Below, one piece after another: positions 1-9,234 of a stretch of 64,000 nucleotides of DNA (its first letter is position 1; each line of letters begins with the position of its first letter). A program made the position numbers and the translations under genes. The notes below the pieces were generated by a model, which did not search any database, had not been told where the DNA came from, and saw only the letters and a list, made by a program, of their open reading frames with translations. This stretch comes from an uncultured Clostridia bacterium. GTDB lineage: Bacteria; Bacillota; Clostridia; Oscillospirales; Acutalibacteraceae. The stretch lies in contig CANRHD010000008.1 in assembly GCA_947630285.1 (NCBI GenBank), positions 1 to 64,000 on the forward strand, in the 5' to 3' direction.

Positions 1-12
1 TATGTTTTTCAT
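1..12 (-). CDS. Start of a minus-strand CDS (MKN..) running off the left edge
   Basis: ATG (cat at 10-12) preceded on the minus strand by AAGGAGG Shine-Dalgarno at about 18-24; product unknown. Confidence 0.55.
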
Positions 13-355
13 CTTTTACCTCCTTATAAATCCCAAAAATATCACCCTCCCCTTTGCATTTATACAAAAAATATATTTTATACAATGCGGAAAACATTTG
101 CCGAAACCCAATAACATTTGCAAACATGCACGCCGCAAACAATAGAGAATGGGATCAAAATAGCTATCACTCTATATATTGATCTGCTACGGCAGGGTTC
201 AAAGCTACCGTTCACCGACAATGTTAAATATTTTTTTTGATAATTTCCGGGGGAATCAGCGATATATAGGAATGTGGTTACTCATTTTAAGCGATGGCGC
301 AAACCGATGTGGTGATGGCTTACGCCACCGCAAATAATATTAAATTAATTAACTA

Positions 356-3300
356 TTATTTAGTCTGAGCAACCTGAGTACCGCCGGAAGATGCAGTCTT
401 AATAGCGCCATAGTCTGTGACATCTATAAGGCCGTCACCTGAGGTGTCGCCGGCAGTTTCATAGACATTGAGGAGTGTGTCGAGACGGTTCATGTGTTTA
501 TCAACACCGAAGGTATCAAATCCGTCTACAGCACCGTCGCCGTTTACATCGCCATAGATTATAACGAAGTACTTGGCAACCTCAACATCACCGTCAGTAA
601 GCTTGACTGTTACAGTCGCACCAGTACCGAACATACCGTATTCGTTGGTCTTGCCCTCGATCTTAGTGCCGGGGGTCTTGCACTCAACTTTTGCGAGAAG
701 GTCGTCGATGGAGTCCATTGAACCGGGTGTGATACCCTGAATGAACCTGACATCCTGCTTAACCTGCTCAACAGCGTTTGCATCGGTAGACTCGATTGCA
801 ACATCAATCTTAAAGTTCTTGATAGCGTCACGAAGCTTCTCGGCAGCAGCGTCAACGGCTTTCTTATTCTTAACCGTGTTAAGCCTGTCATAGGCCTGGA
901 AAGTGATAGCCGATCTGCTGTAAAGTATGCCGGTGTATTCCTCGTCGCCGCCTGCAAGATTTGTAGCTACTTTGTCCACAGAACCTTCGCCCGTAGCGTT
1001 GTAAGCAACGCCGAGAGCTTCAAGAAGCTGTGCGAAAGCCTCTGCCTCGTCTTTGCTTTCATCGGCAAGCTGATACAATGAACCGTAACAGTCAATGATG
1101 TTGTTAGCCTGCGAGATGACTGCATTGAGCTCGAAATCAAGATAGCCGTTTTCCTTCATTGATTTTTCTTTCTCAAGAAGTTCGTTCTGCGCTACCATGA
1201 GTTCGTACTTAGCATCGAAGACTTCAGCCTCCGATTGGGACTTAAGCGCTTCCTGCGCAGCAGCAAGAGCCGCTGTGTAGCGTGCCCATGAATCCTTTGA
1301 ATACTTAGACTCATCATACTTCTGGTTAGTTGCATATGTGATTTCTTTTGTAAGGAAATCAGTATCAGCAGTCTTAGCGTTAGCTTTCATGAAGTCATAG
1401 TAATACTGGAGCTGGGCTTCCTGGTCATAGATCTCAAGGTCTGTATGCGTTGCAGGAACATAGTTTTCAAGCTCTTGGGCGTAAGCGTCCATATCGGGCT
1501 GAACAAGAGTCTTCTCGATAGCCGCCTTAACCTTTTCAGAATTTTTACCTGTTACTGCATTTTCAACAGCCTTGATAGTCTCATATGACGCGCCGTCGTT
1601 CTCAATATAAGCCTTGGGTTCTGCCGGAGGTGTAGCTGACTTAATCATGTTACGGGCCGCTGTTCTCTGTGCTTCATACTTGAAGTACTCGAAGAGCTTG
1701 TAGTCCTGATAGTTAATGTCTCTATTCGGGTCAGTCTCAAGAGAATTAAGCTTATTGGCTACAGTTTCAACCGTAACATCAGATGTAGCTCTCTTAAACT
1801 CGTTCAATGCCACGTAAGCTTCTTCAAGAGCCTGGATAGCAGGTTCTATCTGAGACTGTACGGTTTCAACATAGTCAGTTCTCTTTGCCACACCTGCGAG
1901 TTTAACTACCTTTTCCAAAGCCTGTTCGTAGGTTTCAAACGCAGAAGCTGCGCTCGGCTCGTAGTCAGAAGCCCTGAGGTTGAGGCCAACATACTCATTC
2001 GCTACATTGGCTATGTTAGAGTCGTTGTAGTAAATGAAGTCAACTTCGTAGTCTTTACCGGAATTACGGTATTTGATAGTGGTCATACCCATATCATAAA
2101 CGCCGTATTGAGCTTCCGCAGCAAAGCTTTCGGCAGTTACGCCGGCCTTTGCCCTGTAAAGACGACCTGTTGAGGACGATACCTGACCGTCTTTCGGGTT
2201 CTTATAAACGGTTACGAAGCCTGCTTCTCCAACCTTGTCGATATGCTCGAAATACTTGGCGGCTTCGCCGGAAATCGCTTTACCGTTAGTACCGATTGAA
2301 GCAGGATCTCTGCTACTAGGATCAAAAATAGTTCCTGCACCCTTATACGAAACAGTGGCTGTGTAGTTAGTAATTGTGTCAAAAGCGTCTTCTGTAAACT
2401 CGTACTTCTTGTACTTGTTGTTAACTGTGTAGTCCTTATCAACTTCGCCGGCCTCTTCATTGAGCTGGTCGGTTACATCGGATACATAAGCGTAAGCAAC
2501 CTTTGTACGTTCACCGCCGAGGTCTTTACCGTTCTTGCCGTTGAACTTATAGGTGATGGTAGCCTTGAAGGTACCTTCGCCGGCAACGGTAAGCGGAATG
2601 TCAGCCGTTTCACCGGGATTGACCTTAACCGGGAACTGAGCGGTCGTAGAAACGCCGTTTGTAAGCTCAACATTGGAAATGGTGATAGTATACGCACTGT
2701 CCTCTGTAGAAGAGTTCCTGTGTGTAAGAAGCATACCACTTGATGAGTTATACACTCTCAATTTCGGGTTGTTGGTTGAATGTTGATAAGTTGAACCCCA
2801 GTCATTTGTAATATAAGCAGTGGGCTCTTCGTACTTCTGCGGATCTACAGTCCAACCGATGAAGAAATTGGCTATAGGAAGTACAGTGTCGAGGAGACCG
2901 TTGTTATAAAGTGCGCCGAGGCTCTGAACAAGCTTTTTAACTACGGCTACAATGTTCTTGTGGGCGGTTTTTGCACCATCAATTTTAAGAAGTGAATCCA
3001 CAGAATTGATTGTGTTTGTATCAATAAGAGCACCGCCTGCAACCTTGCTTGTAATGCCGTTGAGAAGGCCTACTACGACCTTAACAAGGTTATCGGCAAT
3101 GTGATCCTGTGTAAATACGCCGTCCGGAATCTTGAGCATGCCCAAAAGCTTAGGTACATCAAGACCTGTGATTGCATCAACAAGGCCGCCCTTGAGGATC
3201 TTCTCAAGGAATGAATCTGAGCCGTAAGTACATGTAAGACCCGAGTCATTAAGAAGCTGGTTAAACGGAAGAAGCTTAAGAAGAATGGTATCAAGCTTAT

Positions 3301-5659
3301 TGAACGGGTTTTCATAAGAAGCGAGAGCTACCGTAGAACCGCAGTCAATAATATTGCTAAACTTCCATGTCCACTCGGTTTCAGTAGAGAGAGCCCAGTC
3401 GATAATCCAGTCAACCATGCGAAGCCATGATGCATTTTCCGGAGTCTCTGCGCCAATATACTGAGAGTTGGCCTTGAAAGTCATACCATCCGCTGTGTCT
3501 TCGGGAAGTGCGCCCATGGTCTTCATTACGCCGTAGTAGCCGTTAGCAGCGTCGTCTTCGCCCAAATCGGCAAGGTTACGGAGATAATAAACACCGAGGT
3601 TTACTCCCATATAAATTACTGTGTCAAGCCAGTAATTTGAATCTTTACCGGCGAGCATCGTTCTGTTTTCAGCCGTATAATCCGTATAAATCATAGCGTC
3701 GAAATCGTAAGTAGGCATAAGCTGTGTGCAAAGCTCACGAACTACTACCGCTCCGATAGCAAGCATAGGCTGATCGATGATGTCGTCGGAGAACTTAATC
3801 TGCGGCATTATGAGCTTAACAAGCTCGCAGATAAGTCCGTTGACAGCCTGTTCAGTCGTGCCGTTCATCATCTTGTCATAGAACTGAGCGTCCATGTAAT
3901 ACTCGTCAAGAATTTCCTCGGGAGCGAGAGCAAATACAGCCCTTGCGCCTTTCTTGATATTCTCGATAAGCTTGCTGTTGTCGCCCTTTGTCCAATTAAA
4001 GACTTCGTCACGCTTAACAGTCTTGCCTTTAACTTCCCACTCGCTGTTGATGAACAACTGAATGAGGTCATAAACGAAATCGTTAAGACCGCCGAGGATT
4101 GTGTTGTAACCTGCCTTGGAGGTACCGCCGACAGAGGTCGGGATATACTTATCCATAAAGCCGGTTGCAGGAATCTTATAATCCCAGTTGATCATGTTGT
4201 AGAAGGCAGAGATATTATTCGGGATTTCACCTACAAAGAAATCGTCCTGATACCTGTAGTAAGGTACGCCTTTGATTACTTTATAATCTGTGTACTCCCA
4301 GGTGTAATATTTCTGATCGCTTGTGAAGAAGTTGTCTGGGTTACCTGTTGATGAGACAAGCGCCTGAACTTCAGGGCTGCCTTTCTTACCAACCTTGGTA
4401 AAGGTTACATCAAATGCGCTTGCGATAGCCTTTTTAACAGAACCATTAAGAACTGTGGGAGCCATCTCGTTGAAAATATACGGAATGAACTTGTAAAGAA
4501 GTCCGGCTAAGGAATCTTTTCCGTTAATTTCAAGGGTAAGAGCGCCGCTGTCAAAGGCAGATTTAACTGAGGGAAGCCAATACGATGACTGAATGTTACC
4601 GTTAAGGTCGGTTTTGCCGTCAGCCTTATACCATTTAAGTGTCTGGTCGCCGTTATAGCCCTCGGGAGCTACATATAAATATGTACCCGAACCCTCGTAC
4701 TCTTCGGTTTCCGACTTGGTATAGGTAACTGTTTCTTTGAAGCCTGCTTCTTCCTTACCGAGCGCACTCTTGTAATTGTAGTCATACTGCGTTATGGTGT
4801 TGTCACCGATAACGAAGTACCTTGTTGTATCCTCCGGAGTGGTCGGAAGAGCTGCTGTGTAGCCAAGATCACTGCCGTCTGCGCCGACTCTGTATGAGGT
4901 CCAGCTCATGGGCTTTGTGAACAAGCCGTTTACAAAACTCTGTGCGGTTGTCATAAGGTCGGACTCGACATTGCCGAGAACAGTTCTCTGGTCGGCTTTG
5001 TCGTCGGGCCTTGAGAACAACGGCAATACAAAAGCGTTGATCATCTTGGGAAGGTCAACAATAAGCTTGTTGATACCGGAAAGGTCAAGACCCGTAATGA
5101 AGTTCTTGATCATACCAAGCTCGAGGCCGTTTGTGAAAACGGTGTCAATTACGGCGCCGTTGTCATCAAGAGTGTCCAAGATACCCTGGACTATCCTGAG
5201 CTGGTCGGTATTTTCCCTCGACATGCCGCTGTATGTGTTGTTCCAAGTTTTAAGGTTGACTTCTTCAACAATACCGAGATTAACAATACCCTTAGCGATT
5301 GAGCCGATAGTGCTTGTAAGCAAGCTTGCGGCGCTGTCTAAGGTCTTGCATATCTCGTTTACCGATGTAAGGTTAACATAGAGCTGAATCTTTGTAATCA
5401 AAAGGTTTACATTGACAAGGTAGCCCATATTAAGACTTGTCATCGGGGCAAGGAGATTGTCAAGCGAGTCAAACAGGATTGACATTCTCTCTTCTGTTGA
5501 AAGTCTTGTAACAGTACCGTAAGGTGAATAGGCTTGCAAGTCTTTCAAGTTCTGTACTGTCTGATAACTTGCCTTTGCAGCAGATGCACCAACAGATACA
5601 CTTGAGAAAATCATGAGCACTGTTAAGAGTACACTTAACAGCTTCATTGACTTTTTCAT
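356..5659 (-). CDS. Very large exported protein with C-terminal dockerin-like module
   Basis: 1767 aa; signal peptide MKKSMKLLSVLLTVLMIFSSVSVGASA; C-terminus has two Ca-binding-like repeats GDVNGDGAVDGFDTFGVDKHM and GDTSGDGLIDVTDYGAIKTA typical of type I dockerins. Confidence 0.85.
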   Translation of the reverse strand: MKKSMKLLSVLLTVLMIFSSVSVGASAAKASYQTVQNLKDLQAYSPYGTVTRLSTEERMSILFDSLDNLLAPMTSLNMGYLVNVNLLITKIQLYVNLTSVNEICKTLDSAASLLTSTIGSIAKGIVNLGIVEEVNLKTWNNTYSGMSRENTDQLRIVQGILDTLDDNGAVIDTVFTNGLELGMIKNFITGLDLSGINKLIVDLPKMINAFVLPLFSRPDDKADQRTVLGNVESDLMTTAQSFVNGLFTKPMSWTSYRVGADGSDLGYTAALPTTPEDTTRYFVIGDNTITQYDYNYKSALGKEEAGFKETVTYTKSETEEYEGSGTYLYVAPEGYNGDQTLKWYKADGKTDLNGNIQSSYWLPSVKSAFDSGALTLEINGKDSLAGLLYKFIPYIFNEMAPTVLNGSVKKAIASAFDVTFTKVGKKGSPEVQALVSSTGNPDNFFTSDQKYYTWEYTDYKVIKGVPYYRYQDDFFVGEIPNNISAFYNMINWDYKIPATGFMDKYIPTSVGGTSKAGYNTILGGLNDFVYDLIQLFINSEWEVKGKTVKRDEVFNWTKGDNSKLIENIKKGARAVFALAPEEILDEYYMDAQFYDKMMNGTTEQAVNGLICELVKLIMPQIKFSDDIIDQPMLAIGAVVVRELCTQLMPTYDFDAMIYTDYTAENRTMLAGKDSNYWLDTVIYMGVNLGVYYLRNLADLGEDDAANGYYGVMKTMGALPEDTADGMTFKANSQYIGAETPENASWLRMVDWIIDWALSTETEWTWKFSNIIDCGSTVALASYENPFNKLDTILLKLLPFNQLLNDSGLTCTYGSDSFLEKILKGGLVDAITGLDVPKLLGMLKIPDGVFTQDHIADNLVKVVVGLLNGITSKVAGGALIDTNTINSVDSLLKIDGAKTAHKNIVAVVKKLVQSLGALYNNGLLDTVLPIANFFIGWTVDPQKYEEPTAYITNDWGSTYQHSTNNPKLRVYNSSSGMLLTHRNSSTEDSAYTITISNVELTNGVSTTAQFPVKVNPGETADIPLTVAGEGTFKATITYKFNGKNGKDLGGERTKVAYAYVSDVTDQLNEEAGEVDKDYTVNNKYKKYEFTEDAFDTITNYTATVSYKGAGTIFDPSSRDPASIGTNGKAISGEAAKYFEHIDKVGEAGFVTVYKNPKDGQVSSSTGRLYRAKAGVTAESFAAEAQYGVYDMGMTTIKYRNSGKDYEVDFIYYNDSNIANVANEYVGLNLRASDYEPSAASAFETYEQALEKVVKLAGVAKRTDYVETVQSQIEPAIQALEEAYVALNEFKRATSDVTVETVANKLNSLETDPNRDINYQDYKLFEYFKYEAQRTAARNMIKSATPPAEPKAYIENDGASYETIKAVENAVTGKNSEKVKAAIEKTLVQPDMDAYAQELENYVPATHTDLEIYDQEAQLQYYYDFMKANAKTADTDFLTKEITYATNQKYDESKYSKDSWARYTAALAAAQEALKSQSEAEVFDAKYELMVAQNELLEKEKSMKENGYLDFELNAVISQANNIIDCYGSLYQLADESKDEAEAFAQLLEALGVAYNATGEGSVDKVATNLAGGDEEYTGILYSRSAITFQAYDRLNTVKNKKAVDAAAEKLRDAIKNFKIDVAIESTDANAVEQVKQDVRFIQGITPGSMDSIDDLLAKVECKTPGTKIEGKTNEYGMFGTGATVTVKLTDGDVEVAKYFVIIYGDVNGDGAVDGFDTFGVDKHMNRLDTLLNVYETAGDTSGDGLIDVTDYGAIKTASSGGTQVAQTK

Positions 5660-5689
5660 GTCTTTTCAATTCCTCCTACTTTTTTTGTT

Positions 5690-5960
5690 TTAATCCTTTG
5701 AAAAATGCCGTCGCATCCAGATACCAAATACCGATGGGATGCAGTCATCGGCGTTTGTGGACTGCGTTTGTTTCCGCCTCTGACCACCTTTAATAATATA
5801 AAGGAGGTTTCCGCAAACTTTTGTCCGGGTTGTTACTCGGTCTGCCCCCCACCATTCCCACAAGCATGTAAGCTGATGGGAGACGATGATACACACCCGA
5901 GTAAATTTATTACCAAAGGATGTGTATCAAACAGGGTGGCGTCTACGCAAAAATATGCGA
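5690..5960 (-). ncRNA. Candidate structured leader RNA upstream of the dockerin protein (class unassigned)
   Basis: On the minus strand: long hairpin GATACACATCC..GGGTGTGTATC, hairpin CCCATCAGC..GCTTGTGGG, hairpin CCTTTAATATTATTAAAGG enclosed by GTTTG..CAAAC, and terminal GCATCC..GGATGC stem with a short U-run just before the CDS. Confidence 0.5.
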
Positions 5961-6521
5961 GTTTGACAAATGCGGCTAAAAATTTAGTCACTTCGCCCTA
6001 TAACACCATTCCTATGGTTACTGTAATTATAAAATTTTCTCTCAAAAAAGTCAATAATTCATTCACACTTTTTTACCGTTTTTATAGTTTTCACAAATAT
6101 TTTTGTGATTTTTGGGCAAAATGAGCAAATAATTTTGTCAATTTTTAAATAAAATTATGAACAAACTGTTAATATTTTAAATATAGCCATTTTTTAGTCA
6201 GAGTTTTGAACATTTTTAATAAATTTTATAGTTTTTTACGGGTTTTGAACATTTTTTTGACATTTTCTATATATTGTTTTTTTGTTTATTTTTAATCAAA
6301 ATATTGTGTATGGTGAAATTTTTGCCATTTTTTTGGCTTTGCGCAGGGTTGCGGCGAGTCGGAGGGTGCGAACCTTGAAAATTGAACATGATATATCAGG
6401 TAAACAGCCGGTGAGAGGTTTTTCCTGCGCTTTTTGAAAATTGTTTTCCTCCTGCTTTTTTTGAAAATGATTTTCCTGCGCTATTTGAAAATGGTTTTCC
6501 TCATACACTTTTTTGAATATA

Positions 6522-6650
6522 GAATTTCGCAGTCTGCGGACTGCGACGGGGGCGTTGCCCCTCGGCCCTTACCCTTTTGTCCGCTGCGCAGACATTTCCC
6601 CTGACAGGGGAATTTTCTTTTTGAAAAAAGACGGACAAAAACTTTGAATG
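6522..6650 (-). repeat. Modular intergenic repeat, copy F (partial, reverse)
   Basis: CGCAGTCTGCGGACTGCG..GGGGGCGTTGCCCCTCG..GTCCGCTGCGCAGACATTTCCCCTGACAGGGGAA..CTTTTTGAAAAAAGACGGACAAAAACTTT. Confidence 0.85.
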
Positions 6651-6701
6651 TTTTTGGGGGGGAACTTTGAATGTTTGGCAAATCTATTTTGCGTCAAAAT
6701 A

Positions 6702-6727
6702 AGGGAGGTAGCTTTGCCGCCTCCCTC
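6702..6727 (-). terminator. Rho-independent terminator downstream of the 6749-7495 lipoprotein
   Basis: AGGGAGGTAGCTTTGCCGCCTCCCT hairpin. Confidence 0.6.
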
Positions 6728-6748
6728 TTTTATTAACATTTTCAGCCC

Positions 6749-7495
6749 TTATTTTACGGTAAGGCCGCTTTCCACAAGCGCATGGTCGTCAACGGTATCA
6801 AATGCGGTATTATCCTTGCACACATAGGAAATCTGAATAAGCGTGTCGCCGTTCTTAATATAATAAAGTCTTTGCATCGACTGAACATCTTTCTTATTGT
6901 CGGCAAGAAGCTGCATAAACACGGTTATACAATCCAACTCCTTATCGCCGATTTTAAGAATTTCCTCCTCGGTGCTGTATTTGAGTTTTCCCTTATACCC
7001 TTCCTCCTCCTCGTTGAGCTTTTTCATAAACTCAACCTGGGTACTGATAGCGTCATACAAGGTTCTGCCCTTTAAAGAAGATGCAACGGGCTGTTCAAAC
7101 ATAATATTTTCGTTGTTTTTATAAATAAAGTTGCCGTCATCGTCGGTCTTCCAATCCTCGGGAAGCTCAAAATTAAACTGCGGAGTTTCGATTTTCGCCT
7201 TTTTGCCGTCAACTACCTTATTTGGGAAAGTGATAAAGTTTGTCTGCTTTTCGCCGCCCTCATATGTGATAATTTCGCCGTTGCTGTCGGTGGGATACAC
7301 GGCAATATCGCCCTGGGCGTTCAAAACCGTATTGCCCTCTTCGTCCGTAACAAGCAAATGCTCACTGCCGTCCGCACCCTTTATTATAGCCGCCTTTCTC
7401 CCACAGGAGGCAAAGACGCTTATACAAATAATCAAAACACACACAACTGCGATTATTCTTTTTTCCATCGGTAAAAACTCCTTTTTACTAAACAA
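6749..7495 (-). CDS. Putative lipoprotein
   Basis: 248 aa; hydrophobic N-terminus with lipobox-like SVFASC. Confidence 0.65.
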   Translation of the reverse strand: MFSKKEFLPMEKRIIAVVCVLIICISVFASCGRKAAIIKGADGSEHLLVTDEEGNTVLNAQGDIAVYPTDSNGEIITYEGGEKQTNFITFPNKVVDGKKAKIETPQFNFELPEDWKTDDDGNFIYKNNENIMFEQPVASSLKGRTLYDAISTQVEFMKKLNEEEEGYKGKLKYSTEEEILKIGDKELDCITVFMQLLADNKKDVQSMQRLYYIKNGDTLIQISYVCKDNTAFDTVDDHALVESGLTVK

Positions 7496-7562
7496 GCTCC
7501 TATGCGTATTTTAATTATAATTTCTTATTAAAAAAAAGTCAATACAAATTGCCGGGCAAAGC

Positions 7563-7597
7563 AAAAAAGAAGGCTCACAGCCTGTGACCGTGAGCCG
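7563..7597 (-). terminator. Rho-independent terminator
   Basis: GGCTCACGGTCACAGGCTGTGAGCC followed by TTCTTTTTT on the minus strand. Confidence 0.7.
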
Positions 7598-7637
7598 TTG
7601 TATATTTATGGGGATATAAACTTAACAACTTTCTTTT

Positions 7638-8156
7638 TTATTCTGCTGACTCGGCAGGCTCTGTTGTGCTTACCTTATCGGCAATGTTATAGAAGAAATC
7701 CTTTGCGCTGGAGCCGATTCCCTCAATGGTATCGGCAGCACCCGACATATCAATTCCTCCGCTTAAGTTGTCGGTAAGACCGCCGAGCATATCAGTAATT
7801 GAGCCGAGTATATCGCTTCCGCCGTCCGAGCCGCTGTCCGCAGGAGGTGCGGCCGTTGTGGGAGCTTCCGTAGCGGCAGGAGCCTCGGTTGCCGGAGCTT
7901 CGGTAGCCGGAGCAGGAACAGTAACCGTTACGGTAACAGGCTGTGTAACAACCTTTTCTACAACATTATCTACAACAACCGCCTGGGGTTCTACTCTTTC
8001 TATCTTATGGCCGCCCTTGGAGCCGGCAAGATATACGCCTGCCGTAATTACGAGCGCCAAAACAACAGCGAAAAATCTCGCCCATTTTTTTCTGCCGTTG
8101 AGCTTCTTTTCTGCGATTTGCTCAGGGGTTAGCGGTGTTTTATTCTTTTTAGCCAT
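7638..8156 (-). CDS. Small membrane-anchored protein with Pro/Ala/Thr-rich tail; paralogue of the next two genes by N-terminus only
   Basis: Shared N-terminal LTPEQIAEKK..KKWARFFAVVLALVITAGVYLAG, then low-complexity tail. Confidence 0.6.
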   Translation of the reverse strand: MAKKNKTPLTPEQIAEKKLNGRKKWARFFAVVLALVITAGVYLAGSKGGHKIERVEPQAVVVDNVVEKVVTQPVTVTVTVPAPATEAPATEAPAATEAPTTAAPPADSGSDGGSDILGSITDMLGGLTDNLSGGIDMSGAADTIEGIGSSAKDFFYNIADKVSTTEPAESAE

Positions 8157-8201
8157 ATCGCTTTGTTTCCTTTCTAAATATTTTGGAAAGCATCTGTGCT
8201 A

Positions 8202-9212
8202 TTAATATTTGAAGTTGCTGTATGTAGCCTCAACCGTGCCGTAGCCCGTACCTGTTGCAACGCTAAGCTCAAGAGACTTAACATCCATATAATAGCTGTA
8301 ATGAAGCTCTTTAAGGTTTCCGTTTTCTATAGTTAATGTAACCGCTATGTTTTTAAACTCAACATCTGCCGACTTAACCGAAAGAAGTCTGCTAAGTCCG
8401 CCCAATGCGTTGGCAACGCCTTCCTGAACCTCAGCCAAGGTGATGAAGTCGTTAGTGAGCCTTGAAATAGGTGTTGAATTGTCCTTCTGCGGATTTGAAG
8501 CCGCCGCAAGTGTGAATGAATACTTGTTACCCTCAACCTTAAGACCCTGAAGATCCTCGGCCTTAAGAGCGGTAGCCTTAAGCGGATAGTTCTTGTTGCC
8601 TGTTATTTCCTCTGCGTTGCCGCCCTTGGGAACAGTCTCCTTCTTATTGCCTGCGCCGAGGAAATTGCCTACAACCGAATTGATTGAAGCGTTCTCGTCA
8701 ACCATGTGGATAATTCTGTTCAATGCGTCTGTAGCGTTGCCTACATCGACATTTTCTATGTTGCAAGTTCTTGCCCAGGTGTAGCCGGCCTTTGCCGCCT
8801 TAGCTGTTGCCGCATTAATTGCGTTTGCCGCAGTAGCCGCCGCATTTGTATCAGCGGCCGCACCGCCGTTATTTGCCGCCGCACCGCTGTTATTTGTAGC
8901 TGTGCCGCCTGAATTTGAGGTATCGCCGCCGACCGCCGCCGTATCTCCGCCGACTGTTGCGGTATCGCCGCCGGTTGAGCCTGAATCCCAACCTGCCGAT
9001 GAATCTGCATTTGCCGCAGTATCCGCCGAAGTTGTGGTTTCGCTCTTAATCTCAGCCGAAACCTTTTTGCCGTTCGTCTGTGCAACCGCAAAAACGCCGC
9101 ATACAAGGACGAGGGCAACTACTATAGCCCAAAAACGGGTCCAACCGTTTGATTTACGAATTTTCTTTGCTGCCAACTCTTCGGGAGTGAGCAATTTATC
9201 TTTTTTTGACAT
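8202..9212 (-). CDS. Membrane-anchored extracytoplasmic protein, paralogue of 9235-10284
   Basis: LTPEELAAKKIRK + TM + Gly/Ala/Thr linker + conserved C-terminal domain (YTWARTC.., NSVVGNFLGAG, EDLQGLKV, SNPQKDNSTPISRLTND, YSNFKY). Confidence 0.65.
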   Translation of the reverse strand: MSKKDKLLTPEELAAKKIRKSNGWTRFWAIVVALVLVCGVFAVAQTNGKKVSAEIKSETTTSADTAANADSSAGWDSGSTGGDTATVGGDTAAVGGDTSNSGGTATNNSGAAANNGGAAADTNAAATAANAINAATAKAAKAGYTWARTCNIENVDVGNATDALNRIIHMVDENASINSVVGNFLGAGNKKETVPKGGNAEEITGNKNYPLKATALKAEDLQGLKVEGNKYSFTLAAASNPQKDNSTPISRLTNDFITLAEVQEGVANALGGLSRLLSVKSADVEFKNIAVTLTIENGNLKELHYSYYMDVKSLELSVATGTGYGTVEATYSNFKY

Positions 9213-9234
9213 ATCTAATTACCCCTATCCTCTC

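Noticed and set aside
240-256. TTTCCGGGGGAAT as a Noc-binding site (NBS-like)
   Set aside because: Does not match ATTTCCCGGGAAAT well; better explained as part of a weak hairpin.
4908-5381. 157-aa antisense ORF inside the dockerin gene, and similar antisense ORFs inside spoIIE, asnB, gyrB, gyrA and others
   Set aside because: They lie opposite clear conserved or exported-protein coding sequence and have no initiation signal or recognisable domain.
6296-6681. ORFs with ENHFQKKQE repeats (6296-6508) and 6481-6681
   Set aside because: Arises from the tandem repeat module and copy F; no SD and no coding character.
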